Positions 22,870 to 35,125 are shown, counted from the stretch's first letter. The stretch: 64,000 nt of DNA from Tubiluchus corallicola (GCA_030141605.1 JAQGDQ010000229.1:2501-66500); one strand, 5' to 3'. The notes: a model not told the origin generated them from the sequence alone. Numbers and translations are program-made.

Positions 22870-23290
22870 AGGCAAGCCCGTGAATTTCTGTTCCCCTGAA
22901 CTTGAAAGGAATGTGCAAATAGTTGCAGTTCGTACACAGTATAGTATATCGACAACACAGTTTATATGCATGTGGTGCACCATAAGGAACCATCCTAGGA
23001 CCACCGTTTTTCTCATTGATATTAATGGCCTACCTCTTATTACTGGCTTCACTGCACGTCTTTTCACTAATGACAGGTCTTACCTCCAATAATTTATTGA
23101 TTTTACAACATGATACTAACCGACAAGGAACAAAGATCAATAATTGGATGAAAGGATAAGGATAACATGAACAAACTGTCAGTTAACTGTACCAAGTCCA
23201 AAGCCAAAATTAGGATTATGTTATTAAATAGTAAACGTTCACGCAATATCTCACCATTTTCAGTTTTAAACTTAAATGTATATACCGCAT
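22870..23290 (+). pseudogene. broken non-LTR retrotransposon reverse transcriptase (CR1/L2/Jockey-like)
   Basis: Three blocks occur in the order expected of a reverse transcriptase. PxGTILGP (22980-23003) has a stop where the usual PQG glutamine sits. FLIDINGLP, ending in LFTNDRSY, lies at 23009-23080 in the next frame and corresponds to the FLIYINDLP...LFADD catalytic region; the second A of the ADD box reads T and the first catalytic D reads N. KLSVNCTKSKAKIRI (23173-23217) corresponds to the segment after the tryptophan motifs. With at least one frameshift, stop codons and lost catalytic residues it is inactive. Neither the endonuclease domain nor the rest of the element is visible. Clade assignment is tentative. 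Confidence 0.75.
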
Positions 23291-23299
23291 TCACAATTT

Positions 23300-24290
23300 A
23301 ATAGACGCTTGTTAGGTAGGTTACAAATGCACAGACTCTCTTCTTACGGTCACATTCAGTTCCTGATGATCACTGATCGGCTGGGCTTTTGTGCCATTTT
23401 CTGCCGTTTGTTAGTTGTTATCACTTGTCGTTAAGTACTTAAATCCTGTACATTGTGATAATGCGAACACATAACACCAACTAATGAAACATCAATCCGT
23501 TGAGAACCCACCAACATCACTTTCTCGGTTTTCAAAATCTAATGGACGTTTGCAGACCTCGGGCATTCCTAAGCTATATCTGAAAACCATTTTGTTTAAG
23601 AATGCAGAATATAATCTCAGGTATGCACAAATGTCCGACCTTCTGTTTCACATATTTTATATTCAAGGTGCAAGTGTAAACAGACCAGTCAGAATCAAAG
23701 AAGTTGTTTGTGCCTGATAATAAATTAAGGTATGGCAAGTCGTCACTTAACACGTCCGAATTAAAAAGAATTATCAGATCCAAAAACCTTTATGGAAATG
23801 TATTTTCGAGAAATACTTCATGAAATTGAAACATTACATGAGCAAACGTGCTTATTTTACATCTTTCTACCAGCACACTTGGTCTACGTCGTAATCAACG
23901 CCCCAGGACCACAGCTGTTGGCAAAGAAGCACAGTGGCAATACTTGGTATATAAATGGTGCAGGAGTAAAAAACCTTGGGATGGCTTTGGGATAGTCACT
24001 AGGATATATAGATTAAATAGAGGCTAGTGTCTGCGGGACGATGCAGGAATTTGGAATCTAAAATGCAGAGCTATTTTTTTATACAATTCAGAATCTAGCA
24101 TTCAATCGCAGGTCCTACTTAAATCAGTTGGTCGTGGCAAGACTGGAATCTAACTCATTATCAACTTATCAAGGTTATTGCCACTAAGATGCGCTACTGA
24201 TCCGCAAAAGATTCTTAAAGAGATATAATAATCACTCATTAATCACTGCCTGGTGACTTCTTCAACTTTTAATCTCAATAATTCTTGCAC
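23300..24290. other. AT-rich stretch, possibly retrotransposon tail
   Basis: It follows the reverse transcriptase remnant. A TGTACATTGTGATAATGCGA segment near 23449 resembles TGTACATTGTTATGCGAAAT near 46521, which precedes a (TAA)n tail. Both may be 3' ends of related LINEs. Frames at 23484-23995 are unrecognised. Confidence 0.35.
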
Positions 24291-24299
24291 TGCGCTAGA

Positions 24300-24690
24300 G
24301 TAGGCAGACCTTTCCTAATCGCTGCACCAATATCGCATGACAAACCGCTCCCAAAAAAGCGTAATTGAACACGTCTTTTCTCGGCGGCGCAAAGCAAAAA
24401 TTGATACGCCACTAATCACCGTGACTTGTGAGCAGTTCAAAGCGATCCGCGAGAGCTTATGCGCTTTAATTTGAGACAATATATTTGTTACAGCAGAGAT
24501 CAAAGGAACGAGGCAAAAATCCTCGCCACTTTGCTTGTGTAAGCTTTTTACGCCAAAGCTGCCGAATATAACGCAGTCGAAAAATACGGCCAGTAATCCC
24601 AGATCAGAGCAGCGTTTCTCTGCTTTTACTTTTCGCGATTCTGCCCGCAGGGGGTAGCAGGAGCGGATCACGGTGTGCCTGTGACACACA
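24300..24690. promoter_or_regulatory. candidate enhancer island with TCF and homeodomain sites
   Basis: A clear GC-richer block about 390 bp long. It holds TAATTG (near 24362), TAATCA (24413-24418), ATCAAAGG (24499-24506, TCF/LEF consensus) and several GC-rich segments (CGGCGGCGC, GATCCGCGAGAGC). A 124-codon minus-strand frame covers it but has no domain I recognise. Its edges coincide with the composition change. Function inferred. Confidence 0.42.
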
Positions 24691-24699
24691 GCATAAATT

Positions 24700-25580
24700 A
24701 TTCACACTTATAGAAAATTGCCACAACTGTTGAAGACTCTACAAATGTCAATATTATAAATCATCAGCTCTGCATGACTCTTGACATACAGCGGGGTTAA
24801 ATTTTCAGTCGCTGTCTCGTCTGAGCTCCCTGGAATAATGAAGCTACCACTCTTTTTGGGGGGGTTTCAAAAGGTACGTTTCGATGCTGCCCTGCCTGTG
24901 CCAGAAAGTACATGCAAAAAAACACCGAAAGAAAAATAATTTGCAATAATATGTTGTGCAAATGATTCGGAAGATTGGGTAATGGGTTATGGCTTCTCGT
25001 GCCTTGCAACTTATGAAGAAATGACAGTTTAATAATGAGCTCGATTAAGTTGTCTTGAATTTTCTCATGAACACCCTGCAATTTTTTGAAATGGAGGACT
25101 GTGTGTAATTTTTTTTTGTTTTCTACAAGTAAAAATAATGTCACAACAAGTATAAAGAATGTCTAAGTATACCACTGCCAGCAATCATTCAATACATATT
25201 CTTAGAAACTGCGTAAACCAGGCTGCTTCTTTTTAATCACAGTCGGAAAAACACAGAATTTATAAGTATACTATAAATACGTAAAGCAAGATGACTTCTA
25301 CTTTCAACATTTTGAACCTGATTTAGGCTTTCTTGGATTTTAGATTTGCGTAATTTGTGGATTTTAGATTTGTGAATTAACAAAAGTTGTGAGGGAGAAA
25401 TACAGTCTAATACTAAGTGATGTTTCATGAATTACATGTGCAAAATTCCTAAGTGATATTTTTAACCTGCTTATGCAACCTAGCTAAGTTGACTAAAATT
25501 TTGTTATTAATTATTATCTGGTTGCTAACTTCATTCTGGTATTAATATATTTAATCTTTTACTGCCAATTTTATTGCCCA
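24700..25580. other. AT-rich non-coding stretch
   Basis: A 115-codon minus-strand frame (24797-25144) is unrecognised. Nothing else stands out. Confidence 0.45.
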
Positions 25581-25588
25581 TCTTCGTG

Positions 25589-25893
<305 letters not shown>

Positions 25894-25899
25894 TACTGT

Positions 25900-26635
25900 A
25901 TGCTTTTGTACGCCATGTTGTGCAATACTGACGTCAAGTGGTCATTTTTCATCTCTATTATTAACAGCAGGCTTTGCACCTACGAAAAATGACAAGTACC
26001 CATAATACAAACTGTTATATTATATGCAGGAGGTATGATAAATTACTTTATATGCTTTTAGAACGAAGTTTCTGACACATTCTAATCAATTTAAGCTTTG
26101 GCACTCTATTATAGAAAACTTTTTCCACTTGGCACCTTGTTAAGTTAGTGTCCATGACGGTGAAACCATCATGGAGTGAAACCACTATATTTTTCATTGA
26201 AAGCAGCTTTGATATATTGCTGGTGTAATGATTAAAACTCAATGATGTATACCCGGCACAACGGATGTATAAATCACACAATAAAATCCACCTGAATGGC
26301 TCTTGAACTAATAAATGTCAAACTCAAATTTGCACACAAACAATAATATGGGCGGGCATGTGTCGCTAACACCATGACGTGGCGTGTGTTTCAGACTAAA
26401 ACCATCGTTATGTCACAAAGGCAACTTTTGATATGCTGCAGTCACAAAAGATATGACTTTTACCTATTTATTTGCCATTTAAATGTTTCCATTTGCTACG
26501 TTACTTACTGAGCTTTGCCAATCCTTGGCTGTCAGAACTCAGCTGGATTGAGTAAAATATAATTTGTGAGAATATAAAATAATTATGACATTCTCAATTT
26601 TGGTTGCATATGAAACCCTATAAATAATTCTTAAC
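25900..26635. other. AT-rich non-coding stretch
   Basis: A short GC-richer patch near 26345-26395 contains ATGACGTGG. Otherwise nothing supported. Confidence 0.45.
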
Positions 26636-26639
26636 GTGA

Positions 26640-27000
26640 ACACTGGACTTAGTGAAGTGATCACAGGAGGCGTCCTTTTTTGTCTCTTTTGTGACCTATG
26701 GTTCTTGTCATCCGCATATTTTCGATTTTGGTCGACCTGTAAAATATTCTTATAAAATTCTTGCCGAATGACCTTGGTCGATGGTCACAACAGGCGTTTT
26801 AAATGACGTGCGCTTGTCACTCAGAAGACTGGCTTCTCGTCTGAAATCTCGTGAAATGGGAGCCAACATCAAGGAAAAAGAAACTGCGAACTTGCTAGGA
26901 AAGAGCTTTCCGATGCCCTCTTCCGGGTGTTGCGGGTTACAGGAAGTGTCATTCACTAGATGTCACTCAAGATAGTGAAGGATTGATGCGAGAAGGAGTT
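26640..27000. promoter_or_regulatory. candidate enhancer island
   Basis: A GC-richer, non-repetitive block. It contains a CRE-like ATGACGTG (near 26800) and a CCGGGTGTTGCGGG segment near the end. Frames of 64-68 codons on both strands overlap here and are unrecognised. Regulatory role inferred. Confidence 0.35.
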
Positions 27001-27035
27001 AAAGAGAACATGATTGATGGTCCTGTATTCTTTAT

Positions 27036-27095
27036 CGGCTAGCCGGATGGCTCGGTAATGGGTTAGCATTGACTTGCCTGTCAAACCCGAGGAAT
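27036..27095 (+). mobile_element. tRNA-like SINE head fragment
   Basis: GATGGCTCGGTAATGGGTTAGCAT resembles a tRNA A-box/D-arm region and is followed by an anticodon-arm-like TTGCCTGTCAAACCCGAGG. No B box follows, so it is a truncated SINE or tRNA relic. Confidence 0.5.
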
Positions 27096-27324
27096 TATTC
27101 TTTCTGGCTCAAAGACGGCACGAGGAAAAGATCGGCTCTGATTTGCGACGCAGATATCTCTTATCGAATGACAAATAGGCACGGCATTTACCACGGAATA
27201 TAAATGCTCTTATCTGAGAAGCGCATATTTTATCCCTTGAACTACACGGTCAGTTAATAGGGTTAAAATGACCCAGACTGTGGCTTTTGCCGTTTTGTCA
27301 TAAGTTGGTTTAATTGTTGTGATC

Positions 27325-27575
27325 GTGATGGCAATGATGATGACAATGACGATGGCGATGACGATGATGGCGACGGTGCTGATGACGAATGAAAGTGATA
27401 CTGATTATGATGTTATAGTTGTTGTCGTTGATGATGATAATGATGATGATGTCTTTGTTGTTGTTATTATTGTCGTTGCGGCTGTTGTTGTTGTTGTTGT
27501 TGTTGTCACTGCCATTGTTCCTGTTCCTGTTGTGATGGTGGTTGTGCTGGGTTCATTGTTGCTTGTTGTTGTTGT
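27325..27575. repeat. degenerate GAT/GTT/GTC simple-sequence block
   Basis: GATGAC-type words (27327-27450) pass into GTTGTT/GTC words. The 129-codon frame across it (27319-27708) is a Met/Asp/Val-rich artefact. Confidence 0.85.
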
Positions 27576-27639
27576 CTGTAACAGACATTTTTATTTTTGT
27601 TACAAGATTTTAACGGAAAAATGCTTAAAACGTGAGTCA

Positions 27640-27715
27640 CCACATTTGTTGCCTTGGAATCGAACCTGCATCCTTCTAAGCAAATTGAACGCTGTGCATT
27701 CTGGTTAGGTTATAT
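27640..27715 (-). mobile_element. tRNA-derived SINE fragment
   Basis: A perfect polymerase III B box GGTTCGATTCC lies on the minus strand at 27656-27666, with a T-arm-like TGCAGGTTCGATTCCAAGGCA around it. The upstream A box is not convincing. Confidence 0.6.
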
Positions 27716-27724
27716 TACGTCTTT

Positions 27725-27965
27725 CAACGTCCGACAGGGTTCGTTTGAAGCTGGCCGACACATGAAGCCACTGAAGCCAGGCGCTTCACCGCTCAACTGA
27801 CAAGCGGAATCGCGTTGACATCACTAATGGAATGTATTTTTAATTTTTGTTCATTACTGGCAAAATCCAGTCTGTCAGCTGTAATCAGCAGCAGCGTTGT
27901 CATCCTGTCAGTTTCACTGAATCGACGCATAACTTGATGCGCAAACGGAATTTGTTCACGTTCAC
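27725..27965. promoter_or_regulatory. candidate enhancer island
   Basis: A GC-richer block with TGTCAGCTGTAATCAGC (near 27870, overlapping MEIS-like, E-box and homeodomain-type words), repeated GAAGCCACTGAAGCCAGGCG and CTGACAAGCGG. No coding frame. Inferred role only. Confidence 0.32.
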
Positions 27966-28419
27966 ACTTGCATTTTTATTCAGCACGATGAAATTCTTCA
28001 TAACCAAGAATTAAGCGTTTTTTTACACAGTAACATTTATAAAAATTTTTATTAATTAAACGATGATGTTTTAATAACTCATTATAGTTCTCATCATGTG
28101 ATCTATAGTAAAAAATCTAAAGAATTCTAAAATTTCAAAAAGAAACAGCACAACAATGATTATTCAGAGGAACTCTAGAGGTGTCATGAGTAGTAGTTGG
28201 TTCTCTCTTTTTGAAATATTAGAATTGTTTAGAAATTTTGTTACAAATTATGAGTACTAGTGAGTTCTCGAAACGTCACGATTTTATGATTTTTAGTTAT
28301 TATTTATAAGCTTAATATCAACATTAATATTTATCATGATATAAATTCACAATTAACTGCATTTTGTTACTGTGTTTTAAAAGCAGGAAAAGAAAAGTTG
28401 AAGAAGAGGAAATGTGAAA

Positions 28420-28500
28420 CACAGCCTGGATATGAACCAAGGACCTTCTGCTTACAAGACAGGCGCAATGACTCCTAGAATAATACCATGTTCTCAGTAG
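28420..28500 (-). mobile_element. tRNA-derived SINE fragment
   Basis: A B-box-like GGTTCATATCC on the minus strand (28428-28438) follows an AAGCAGAAGGTCCTTGGTT segment similar to that of the SINE at 31685 (GTAGCAGAAGGTCTAAGGTT), so the two are probably related. Confidence 0.6.
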
Positions 28501-28509
28501 TCCTGACAG

Positions 28510-29125
28510 TCCAATGTTCATCCCTTACAATGTCTCATGCTCAAATCCAGGCTGCGTTTTATCTTTTTTAAACTTTCTGTTTTTAGTTTTGGTTTCAAAA
28601 TGCAATTAATTGTCAATTTGTGCCTATCATTACGGCTTTGTTATGTGACTTTCAAAATACGTCTGGCAAACATTGAACATTATACACAACAGCACAAGTC
28701 ATTTGCAGCATTTATTAAAAATTCTTCGCCCCTTGTTTTTAAAACCATATTTAAAAAGTTATTTTTGCAGTTTGCTGTATAAGTGCATTCTAGTTCAACA
28801 TAGTTAATTAATTGCGAGAATCACAATATTATTTAACTGGTTTTTGTACATGGATTTCTGGGTGTTATTAAATATCACTGTATTTGATCATACTCCGTAA
28901 TTTGTAATTGCCAGTTTCAAATTTATGACGTTTTTAAATTCTTCTGTTTGTAAAAACGTAAACGTAGGTTTTTATTTTCATTTTATCACTATAGTAAAAT
29001 GTATATATGTATTTTCATGGCAATCAACTATTTTAGCGCTAAATTAATGGCGGTTACCTTTTTGAATGTAACTAGAGAAGTTCCTCGCCTTCACTCGTTT
29101 CCTGGGTGATCGGGTAATGAAGTCG
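28510..29125. other. AT-rich non-coding stretch
   Basis: An 81-codon frame (28537-28782) is unrecognised. No other feature. Confidence 0.45.
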
Positions 29126-29129
29126 CAGG

Positions 29130-29236
29130 AAAAAAGTCACAATTTGGCTGGGCTTAAGGTTAGGATTAGGACTTAGGGTTAGGGCTTAGGTTATGTTTAG
29201 GATTAGAGTTATTTCTTTTTCACCTGTGACTTTTTT
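29130..29236. repeat. degenerate TTAGGG-like block inside an 11-bp inverted repeat
   Basis: Between 29151 and 29210 variants of TTAGGG (TTAGGA, TTAGGG, CTTAGG) recur about eight times. The block is bracketed by AAAAAAGTCAC (29130-29140) and its exact reverse complement GTGACTTTTTT (29226-29236). It may be a decayed interstitial telomere-type repeat or a small element with internal repeats. Confidence 0.65.
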
Positions 29237-29734
29237 ATCATTTTACTAAGCTAATAAGGTACAAGTGCAAACGAATCTGTGCAGTAGAATATTCTGATTA
29301 TGCTGAAATATTTTTAACAAATCATAAAAAATGGAGTTTTGTTGATAGCAAGAAATTATACTACAATAACGCAATTTTACTACAACATAACTTGTTATTA
29401 CCACACTTGTATAGTTTGTATGGTGTAATGTAGGTATGTTTGTGGCATTTGAGAATGTACCGTTTCCCTAGACGAATCTAGGCACCCTTACTCATTTTTT
29501 TGAGTTATTTATAGCTACATCAGGGAAATTCCATGTATGAACCAAGTATGTGAACTACTTAGCTATGAAATGTTGCAGGTTTTACGAACTACTTTGTAAA
29601 GTGACACACTGACGTAACTTGATCAAGTCTGCAACCTGGTTGAGTTTATTAAAAAATTGGGTCCACAGAGTGTTACTTCAGGGTTAATGGTGAAACTATG
29701 ACATGTAGACCATGTTGGCAATAACCGAGAAGAA

Positions 29735-29965
29735 TTATCGCGACAAAAATTCCACATAAAGGGACAATAAACGGAGGACATCAATTAAACGAAACGACGG
29801 ATTAACGGGCAGCGCGAGGGAATAAATTTGGGAAACGACGCAAATAAATTTCCCGTTACAACTGCTGAGATGAAGTAAATGCAATTAAATAAGACAGAGG
29901 GGTAATTGTGAGTAGGAGAAAACGTCAAGCTTCGACCAGGGAGAAGCCACTATAAATGCGGGGAA
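29735..29965. promoter_or_regulatory. candidate enhancer island with homeodomain-type words
   Basis: A non-repetitive block with ATCAATTAAAC, GGATTAACGG, GCAATTAAAT and GGTAATTG (ATTA/AATTA cores), and paired AATAAATTTGGG/AATAAATTTCCC words. It ends just before the (AGT)n tract. No open frame of note. Inferred function. Confidence 0.38.
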
Positions 29966-30003
29966 GATTTAGTTAAAAAAGGGGGGAAATTATTGGAAAC
30001 TAG

Positions 30004-30363
<360 letters not shown>

Positions 30364-30369
30364 TGTAAT

Positions 30370-31680
30370 TTACACAGTTCGTGTAGCATTTTAATGTTCC
30401 AGTTATGATCAGGGCTGAAATATATTGAGTATTAATTTGTCTCAGTGGAGGTAAAAAACTTATTCGCACTGTCTAATTTTATATCGCTTTGGTTCGTTTA
30501 CATGATTACGTACTGTTCTAGTCACCTGGAATAAATTTGATGTCAGACCTATAAGTTTATTCCACAAAATTATTTTTACACTTAATAGTTTTGCAAGAAA
30601 AACAGTGTCTTGCCATAAAAATGTTTGCAATCTTAAAACATAGTGTAAGTTTTCACAACACCATTTAGTCATCTCAGCTGCCCAAAGTTAATGATATCGT
30701 TTCATCCATATTTGCTACAACAAACTTGCTTGTAAAGTTAGTAAAACATTTAATTTTAATATAACTTATTAAGGTTATTTGTTAAATAAATGATAAATGT
30801 TCAAGCTAAAGCTTTTTTTCGATATCGATTCGAAAAAATTATGGTCAAACTCGTAGTCCCGTACTATTCCGCTCTTTGCTTCTGCTCTGTCCTTGAAACG
30901 TTGAGCAAGCTCCATGTAAAATCCTTCCACCAAAGAAATATTGGACAATTCGTTGCATATGAGACGAAAGAGTTAACACTTTATGTCACCAAATTATTGG
31001 GATTTATAGGCATGTCTGTGTCCTTGGGTGTGACCTCTAATGGGCGGTTTTAGCTATGTACTCATTAATTACAAAACTGTCAATATATATTCAAATATGG
31101 CAATAAAGTAGTGAATAAAGAACGAACGGCTAATATAAACGACAGCCATTATGCAAAATCAGTGGAGTTGATGAGACCATTCGTTTACGATCTGGTACAT
31201 TTTGTAGCGGCTGGTAAAATAGTCCATTTTGATTAAGCAAATTGGGGACAAGCGTAAAGCTAGTTTCATTTTGCTATACTACAACTGGGTAATTATCATA
31301 TGCTAACAGTAGTGGCAAGATTAATTAGTTTTAAAAAATTATTCTTAATTATTCGTTTGTTCTTTTTTGAAACATGTACGTATTATTAGCAGTATTGCAA
31401 ACATCAATTTTATTAACTGGTTATCCTTATTCATTTCACATGTACGTATTATACAATGAGAATTTACGAGCATATATTATGTATTTTAGCTTGTATGTAA
31501 GTGTAATAGGGAAAATATAAAATTCCACTTGGCCGCATCAGAGTTACATTATGTCAGACATTCCGCTGAAAATCCATAAGTGATTTATAAATGACAATTA
31601 ACGTTAAATTCGCTGTACATGTTTAATTCGACCAGGAAAACAATCATGATGATGAACGTAAACAATACTAAATTAGAATG
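30370..31680. other. AT-rich non-coding stretch
   Basis: An 87-codon frame (30790-31053) is unrecognised. No repeat or motif cluster is visible. Confidence 0.45.
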
Positions 31681-31684
31681 TCTA

Positions 31685-31760
31685 GAAAGTTTTGCAATCG
31701 GACTCGAACCTTAGACCTTCTGCTACCTGGGCAGCTATGCTAACCATTACATCACAGAGG
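31685..31760 (-). mobile_element. tRNA-derived SINE head
   Basis: On the minus strand an A-box region TAATGGTTAGCA (31738-31749) is followed by a perfect B box GGTTCGAGTCC (31700-31710). Spacing fits a polymerase III promoter. The tRNA stems are imperfect, so a SINE is more likely than a tRNA gene. Confidence 0.7.
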
Positions 31761-31769
31761 TACTTTCGG

Positions 31770-32590
31770 ACTTGGGGCAACATTTACACGATAAGCCAAT
31801 ATGTATTCGAGGACAAAGTTACCATATCTGATAGAGAAACTACAGTGCTACTCATGCTCACGTTGAGCAATTTGTACCATGATCCCCACGTTCCTCGTAA
31901 CCCTTGTAAACATGCAAACATGTTTGTACAAGCTCGGAGACGGCTGATGACGGCTGTAATATATTGTCTTTGAGATTAACTGGTGAATTTGCTTACTGTT
32001 ATGTTAGTAAAGAGACACGTGTCGGTTGTAAATGTATACTGTCTACTCAAAGGGCGTAAGTACACGCGGGTTGCACAAGGTCGTTTTGGATCTTGAAGTC
32101 ACCTCGACTCTACTACTGTTGTGGTATTTGTTTCTTTCTTTCGTTTTTCTGCTTTTCTCTATTTTTTGGATTCTGTGCACAAACATAGTAATCTAGTATG
32201 ATACACTTTTTAAAACTCAGCAGGAATGTCTTATTACGGATGGACAGATGGGTGGAACAAACAACGGGAGGAAGAGTGAGCTGAATGGAAAAAATAGCAA
32301 AATTTACTGTAACATTAAAGGTAATAAGTTTATCTTAGTTGAATATTAACTTTTGTAGATGGCGACACTGGAAAACGTAATGTTTTCGAAGACAATTGCG
32401 AAAAACATTTAGTTGGGCCACCTATTGACACCTATTTACAAAATACTTGACAAGTTTCGTGTACTCTTAAGGCACATTTTCAAGATACCTGAATTTTAAT
32501 GAATAACACACTTTGAAGAGCTATAACGTGACAAAGTATTCGCAAATACAAGAATGATTTAACAATTTAAGGGAAAGAAAAGGAAATTTT
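31770..32590. other. AT-rich non-coding stretch
   Basis: A modestly GC-richer patch near 32040-32110; otherwise nothing supported. Confidence 0.45.
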
Positions 32591-32591
32591 A

Positions 32592-33045
32592 AAAGTCTGT
32601 CCCAAAAAGCTTTCCATACAAAGAGTTATGTTACTTAGCAAAGAAAATTCTTAGTTATTTAAAATGTTGGCGACATCTGTTAAAATGTCACTGTTTCGGT
32701 AGCTGAGTCAGATACTACTAAAATACTGATTCGGTAACTGCACCAAAAAGTTTTTTTAATCTTATTGGCAAGACCCAGTATTTTATACTTTTGTTTAGTC
32801 AGTGAAGTTTGTGCATCGAAGTCCTGGGATTATTTTTTCAAACTTTATGCAATGTTATCTGAACTTGTTTCATAACGACTTAACGTCAAAATGCCTGCGC
32901 CTAATTGTCATCGCGGGAGTTTAAATTTCAAGTTTTACACAGCGTTGCTGCTAATACAAGTTGTACGGCATGTAAGTGATACAAAATTCAATACGATTTT
33001 TTAGCTTTATGCAAGTAACCTTTATAAAGGGATTTTTTGTGTTTT
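32592..33045 (+). repeat. unidentified interspersed repeat R5, copy 1
   Basis: Shares with 37493-37965 and 42655-42985 the ordered words CAAAAAGCTTTCCATA (copies 1-2), TTTATACTTTTGTTTAGT, TTATCTGAACTTGTTTCA, ATCGCGGGAGTTTAAA, GCGTTGCTGCTAATACAAG, GCATGTAAGTGATACAAAA and TTTTTTAGCTTTATG. No open frame persists across copies. Copies are well diverged. No terminal repeats or target-site duplication found. Confidence 0.8.
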
Positions 33046-33369
33046 AAGTCAAGGTGCCTTTGAGAATGTGTCTTGAGAGCGCACAACAGGCGCCAAGTAT
33101 ATTGTAAATAGTAAATTTCTTTTCAAAATTTTGCTGATTTCACAGTGATTGAACTAAAAAAGCGGTTTTTTGAATAAAAGTGTGTGAGTGTATGCGTGAA
33201 TGCAAGCATGTTTATATACAAATAAAACTGTTATTCAGTATTAGTGTTTAATAACAAATAACTGTTTGTTTATTTACAAGAACCCGTTTAGTAACACACC
33301 ACAAGAAGTTATTGTCAAATATATAAAAGTCAATGCGATCCAGCTAAAAACAACTACGTAGTGAAAGGG

Positions 33370-33725
33370 TTAAACTGGAGTTTGTTCCACGACTCTCCCC
33401 CCGCTTAGCCGCCACACTTTCCTGCACAAACCACCCGCAAAACCTGAAACCAGAGCATCGGATCCTCACATTTATTCAGAGAAAACAGTACCTCACACAT
33501 CACCCACGCACGCATGCAAGAAGAGAGTACATTCTTCGCGTATAATGTTTAGAATCTGCGAGTTGTATACGGTCAAACTGTCGGTCTGTTTGTTGTTGTA
33601 GGCCGTTGATGAGTGTGTAAAGAATTTGCTAGACATTGCATCGATGACCAACGTAAACTTTTCCAGCTGGTTTCAACTGACCAGCGGTCAGTACGAAGTC
33701 ACGAGGGTGGGGGCTGCCGTCGCGT
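33370..33725. promoter_or_regulatory. candidate enhancer island
   Basis: A GC-rich block of about 350 bp with a C-rich start (CTCCCCCCGCTTAGCCGCC near 33393), a CCAGCTGG E-box (near 33664), GACCAGCGGTCAG and GGGTGGGGGC. No coding frame. Enhancer role inferred from composition. Confidence 0.37.
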
Positions 33726-33729
33726 AAAA

Positions 33730-34880
33730 ACGGAGCACCGCTTTCTTTTAATTAACTAACAACTGACCATAACCAACTACCAAGAAATATATTTTATTAA
33801 ATTGTTTCACACTGTTTTAAAAAATTAACTTACGTAAAATGCCTGCATTTATTGATGGAAAAGTATGTATAGTAGTATAGTTAGTATAGTACATAGCTTA
33901 GTTAGTTTATTATAGTGTCACCTGTCACTCTACTTCTTGTGCTAGGCATTGGAATAAAAAGTACGAATAAAGGGGATAATGCAATAAAACATGATTTTTT
34001 TACTCGACCGTTAAAAATTGTTCACAAAAGTGGCACACATAAAAATACTGAAACGCCTGACTGACACACAGATCGCTGTATGTTCGGAAAACGTCTGATA
34101 AATTTTTATTTTGCAACTTTTGGTGAAATTTTGTGGTAGTTTTAATCAGAACTCTTATCAAGTTATATTGTCATTCAATTTGCTTATTTTTATTCATAAA
34201 ATACATGATTAAACTATATATTTCAGGCCTACCTGATGTGGCCTGTTAAAAGCTAGATGGACAATCAAACATGGTGTGGTGTCAACATTGCGCTTCTTAC
34301 ACACTAGTTGTACATTGAGAATTGTTAGTGTGTTAGGTTAGGTTGTTAGGTCTTAAGCCAGCAAAAGTACATATAACAAAATACGATTTGTAGCAAGAAC
34401 TCGTATTGCACGTCGTCTTGTCGTATGCCGCATTAAATGTCTCTACTCAACGCATTAGAAATATAAATTTCACGTTATGTAAGGATTGTAGACAACAACT
34501 GTCATTCATTACTATCACAAATCATCAAATATTTGCATTAATGCTTATTTTTACGATTCACCGGGAATATAAAGTTGTTATTTATTCATGAAATGATCAA
34601 TAATCCCTGCTTTTATCATTTGTCTTACTTCTGTTTCCTAAATCCTACTCAACCGGACATCAAAAAGTCATAAAAGACTAGATGTTAGAGGAAAATGAGA
34701 CACGCAGCTTATGCAGACTTAGAATACCAAGCTGAAGTTTATCTTAAGTAGATACTTAAGTGAAACAATCCCTGGCTTTAAAGATCCTGCGAAATCCAGA
34801 CACAATAAATTTTGCTTTCAAAAATTTGCGAAAACTCCTTTGTTCTTTGGTGAAGACTTCGGCATCACTAGTTCGACCAG
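33730..34880. other. AT-rich non-coding stretch
   Basis: Nothing supported beyond short frames. Confidence 0.45.
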
Positions 34881-34889
34881 AAGCAATAT

Positions 34890-35125
34890 TATACATCCAT
34901 ACCCAGCACCCCCCTTGGCCCGTTCCCGTTCTCTACATCTCAGCCGTAAACTTTTGCAAAAAACGGCCGAAAAATGGCCATTTTTGGAAGTTTTTTGCCT
35001 CCCCTCCCTCCCGGTGGGCCCGATTCGAAAAATAAACCATCAATGAGAAGACACTGGATCGAAACCTTTCGTTTGATAAATAGATCGCCGCAAATGGTGC
35101 CCTCGTCCGGGCTGTAGCCTCGAAT
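34890..35125. other. C-rich patch of unknown nature
   Basis: An unusual C-rich block (CACCCCCCTTGGCCCG and CTCCCCTCCCTCCCGG words) with a CGGCCGAAAAATGGCCATTTTTGG segment containing the palindrome AAAATGGCCATTTT. Frames on both strands up to 91 codons are unrecognised. It could be regulatory or a repeat fragment. Confidence 0.3.

Noticed and set aside
24315-24689. 124-codon minus-strand frame
   Set aside because: Coincides with a GC-richer island but has no recognisable domain; composition alone can explain it.
31685-31760. Functional tRNA gene
   Set aside because: A and B boxes are good, but acceptor and anticodon stems do not pair properly; a SINE head fits better.
32380-32430. GTTGGGCCACCTAT near 32415 as a third end of the 6087 MITE
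   Set aside because: Only about 11 bases fit and no partner end or internal similarity was found.
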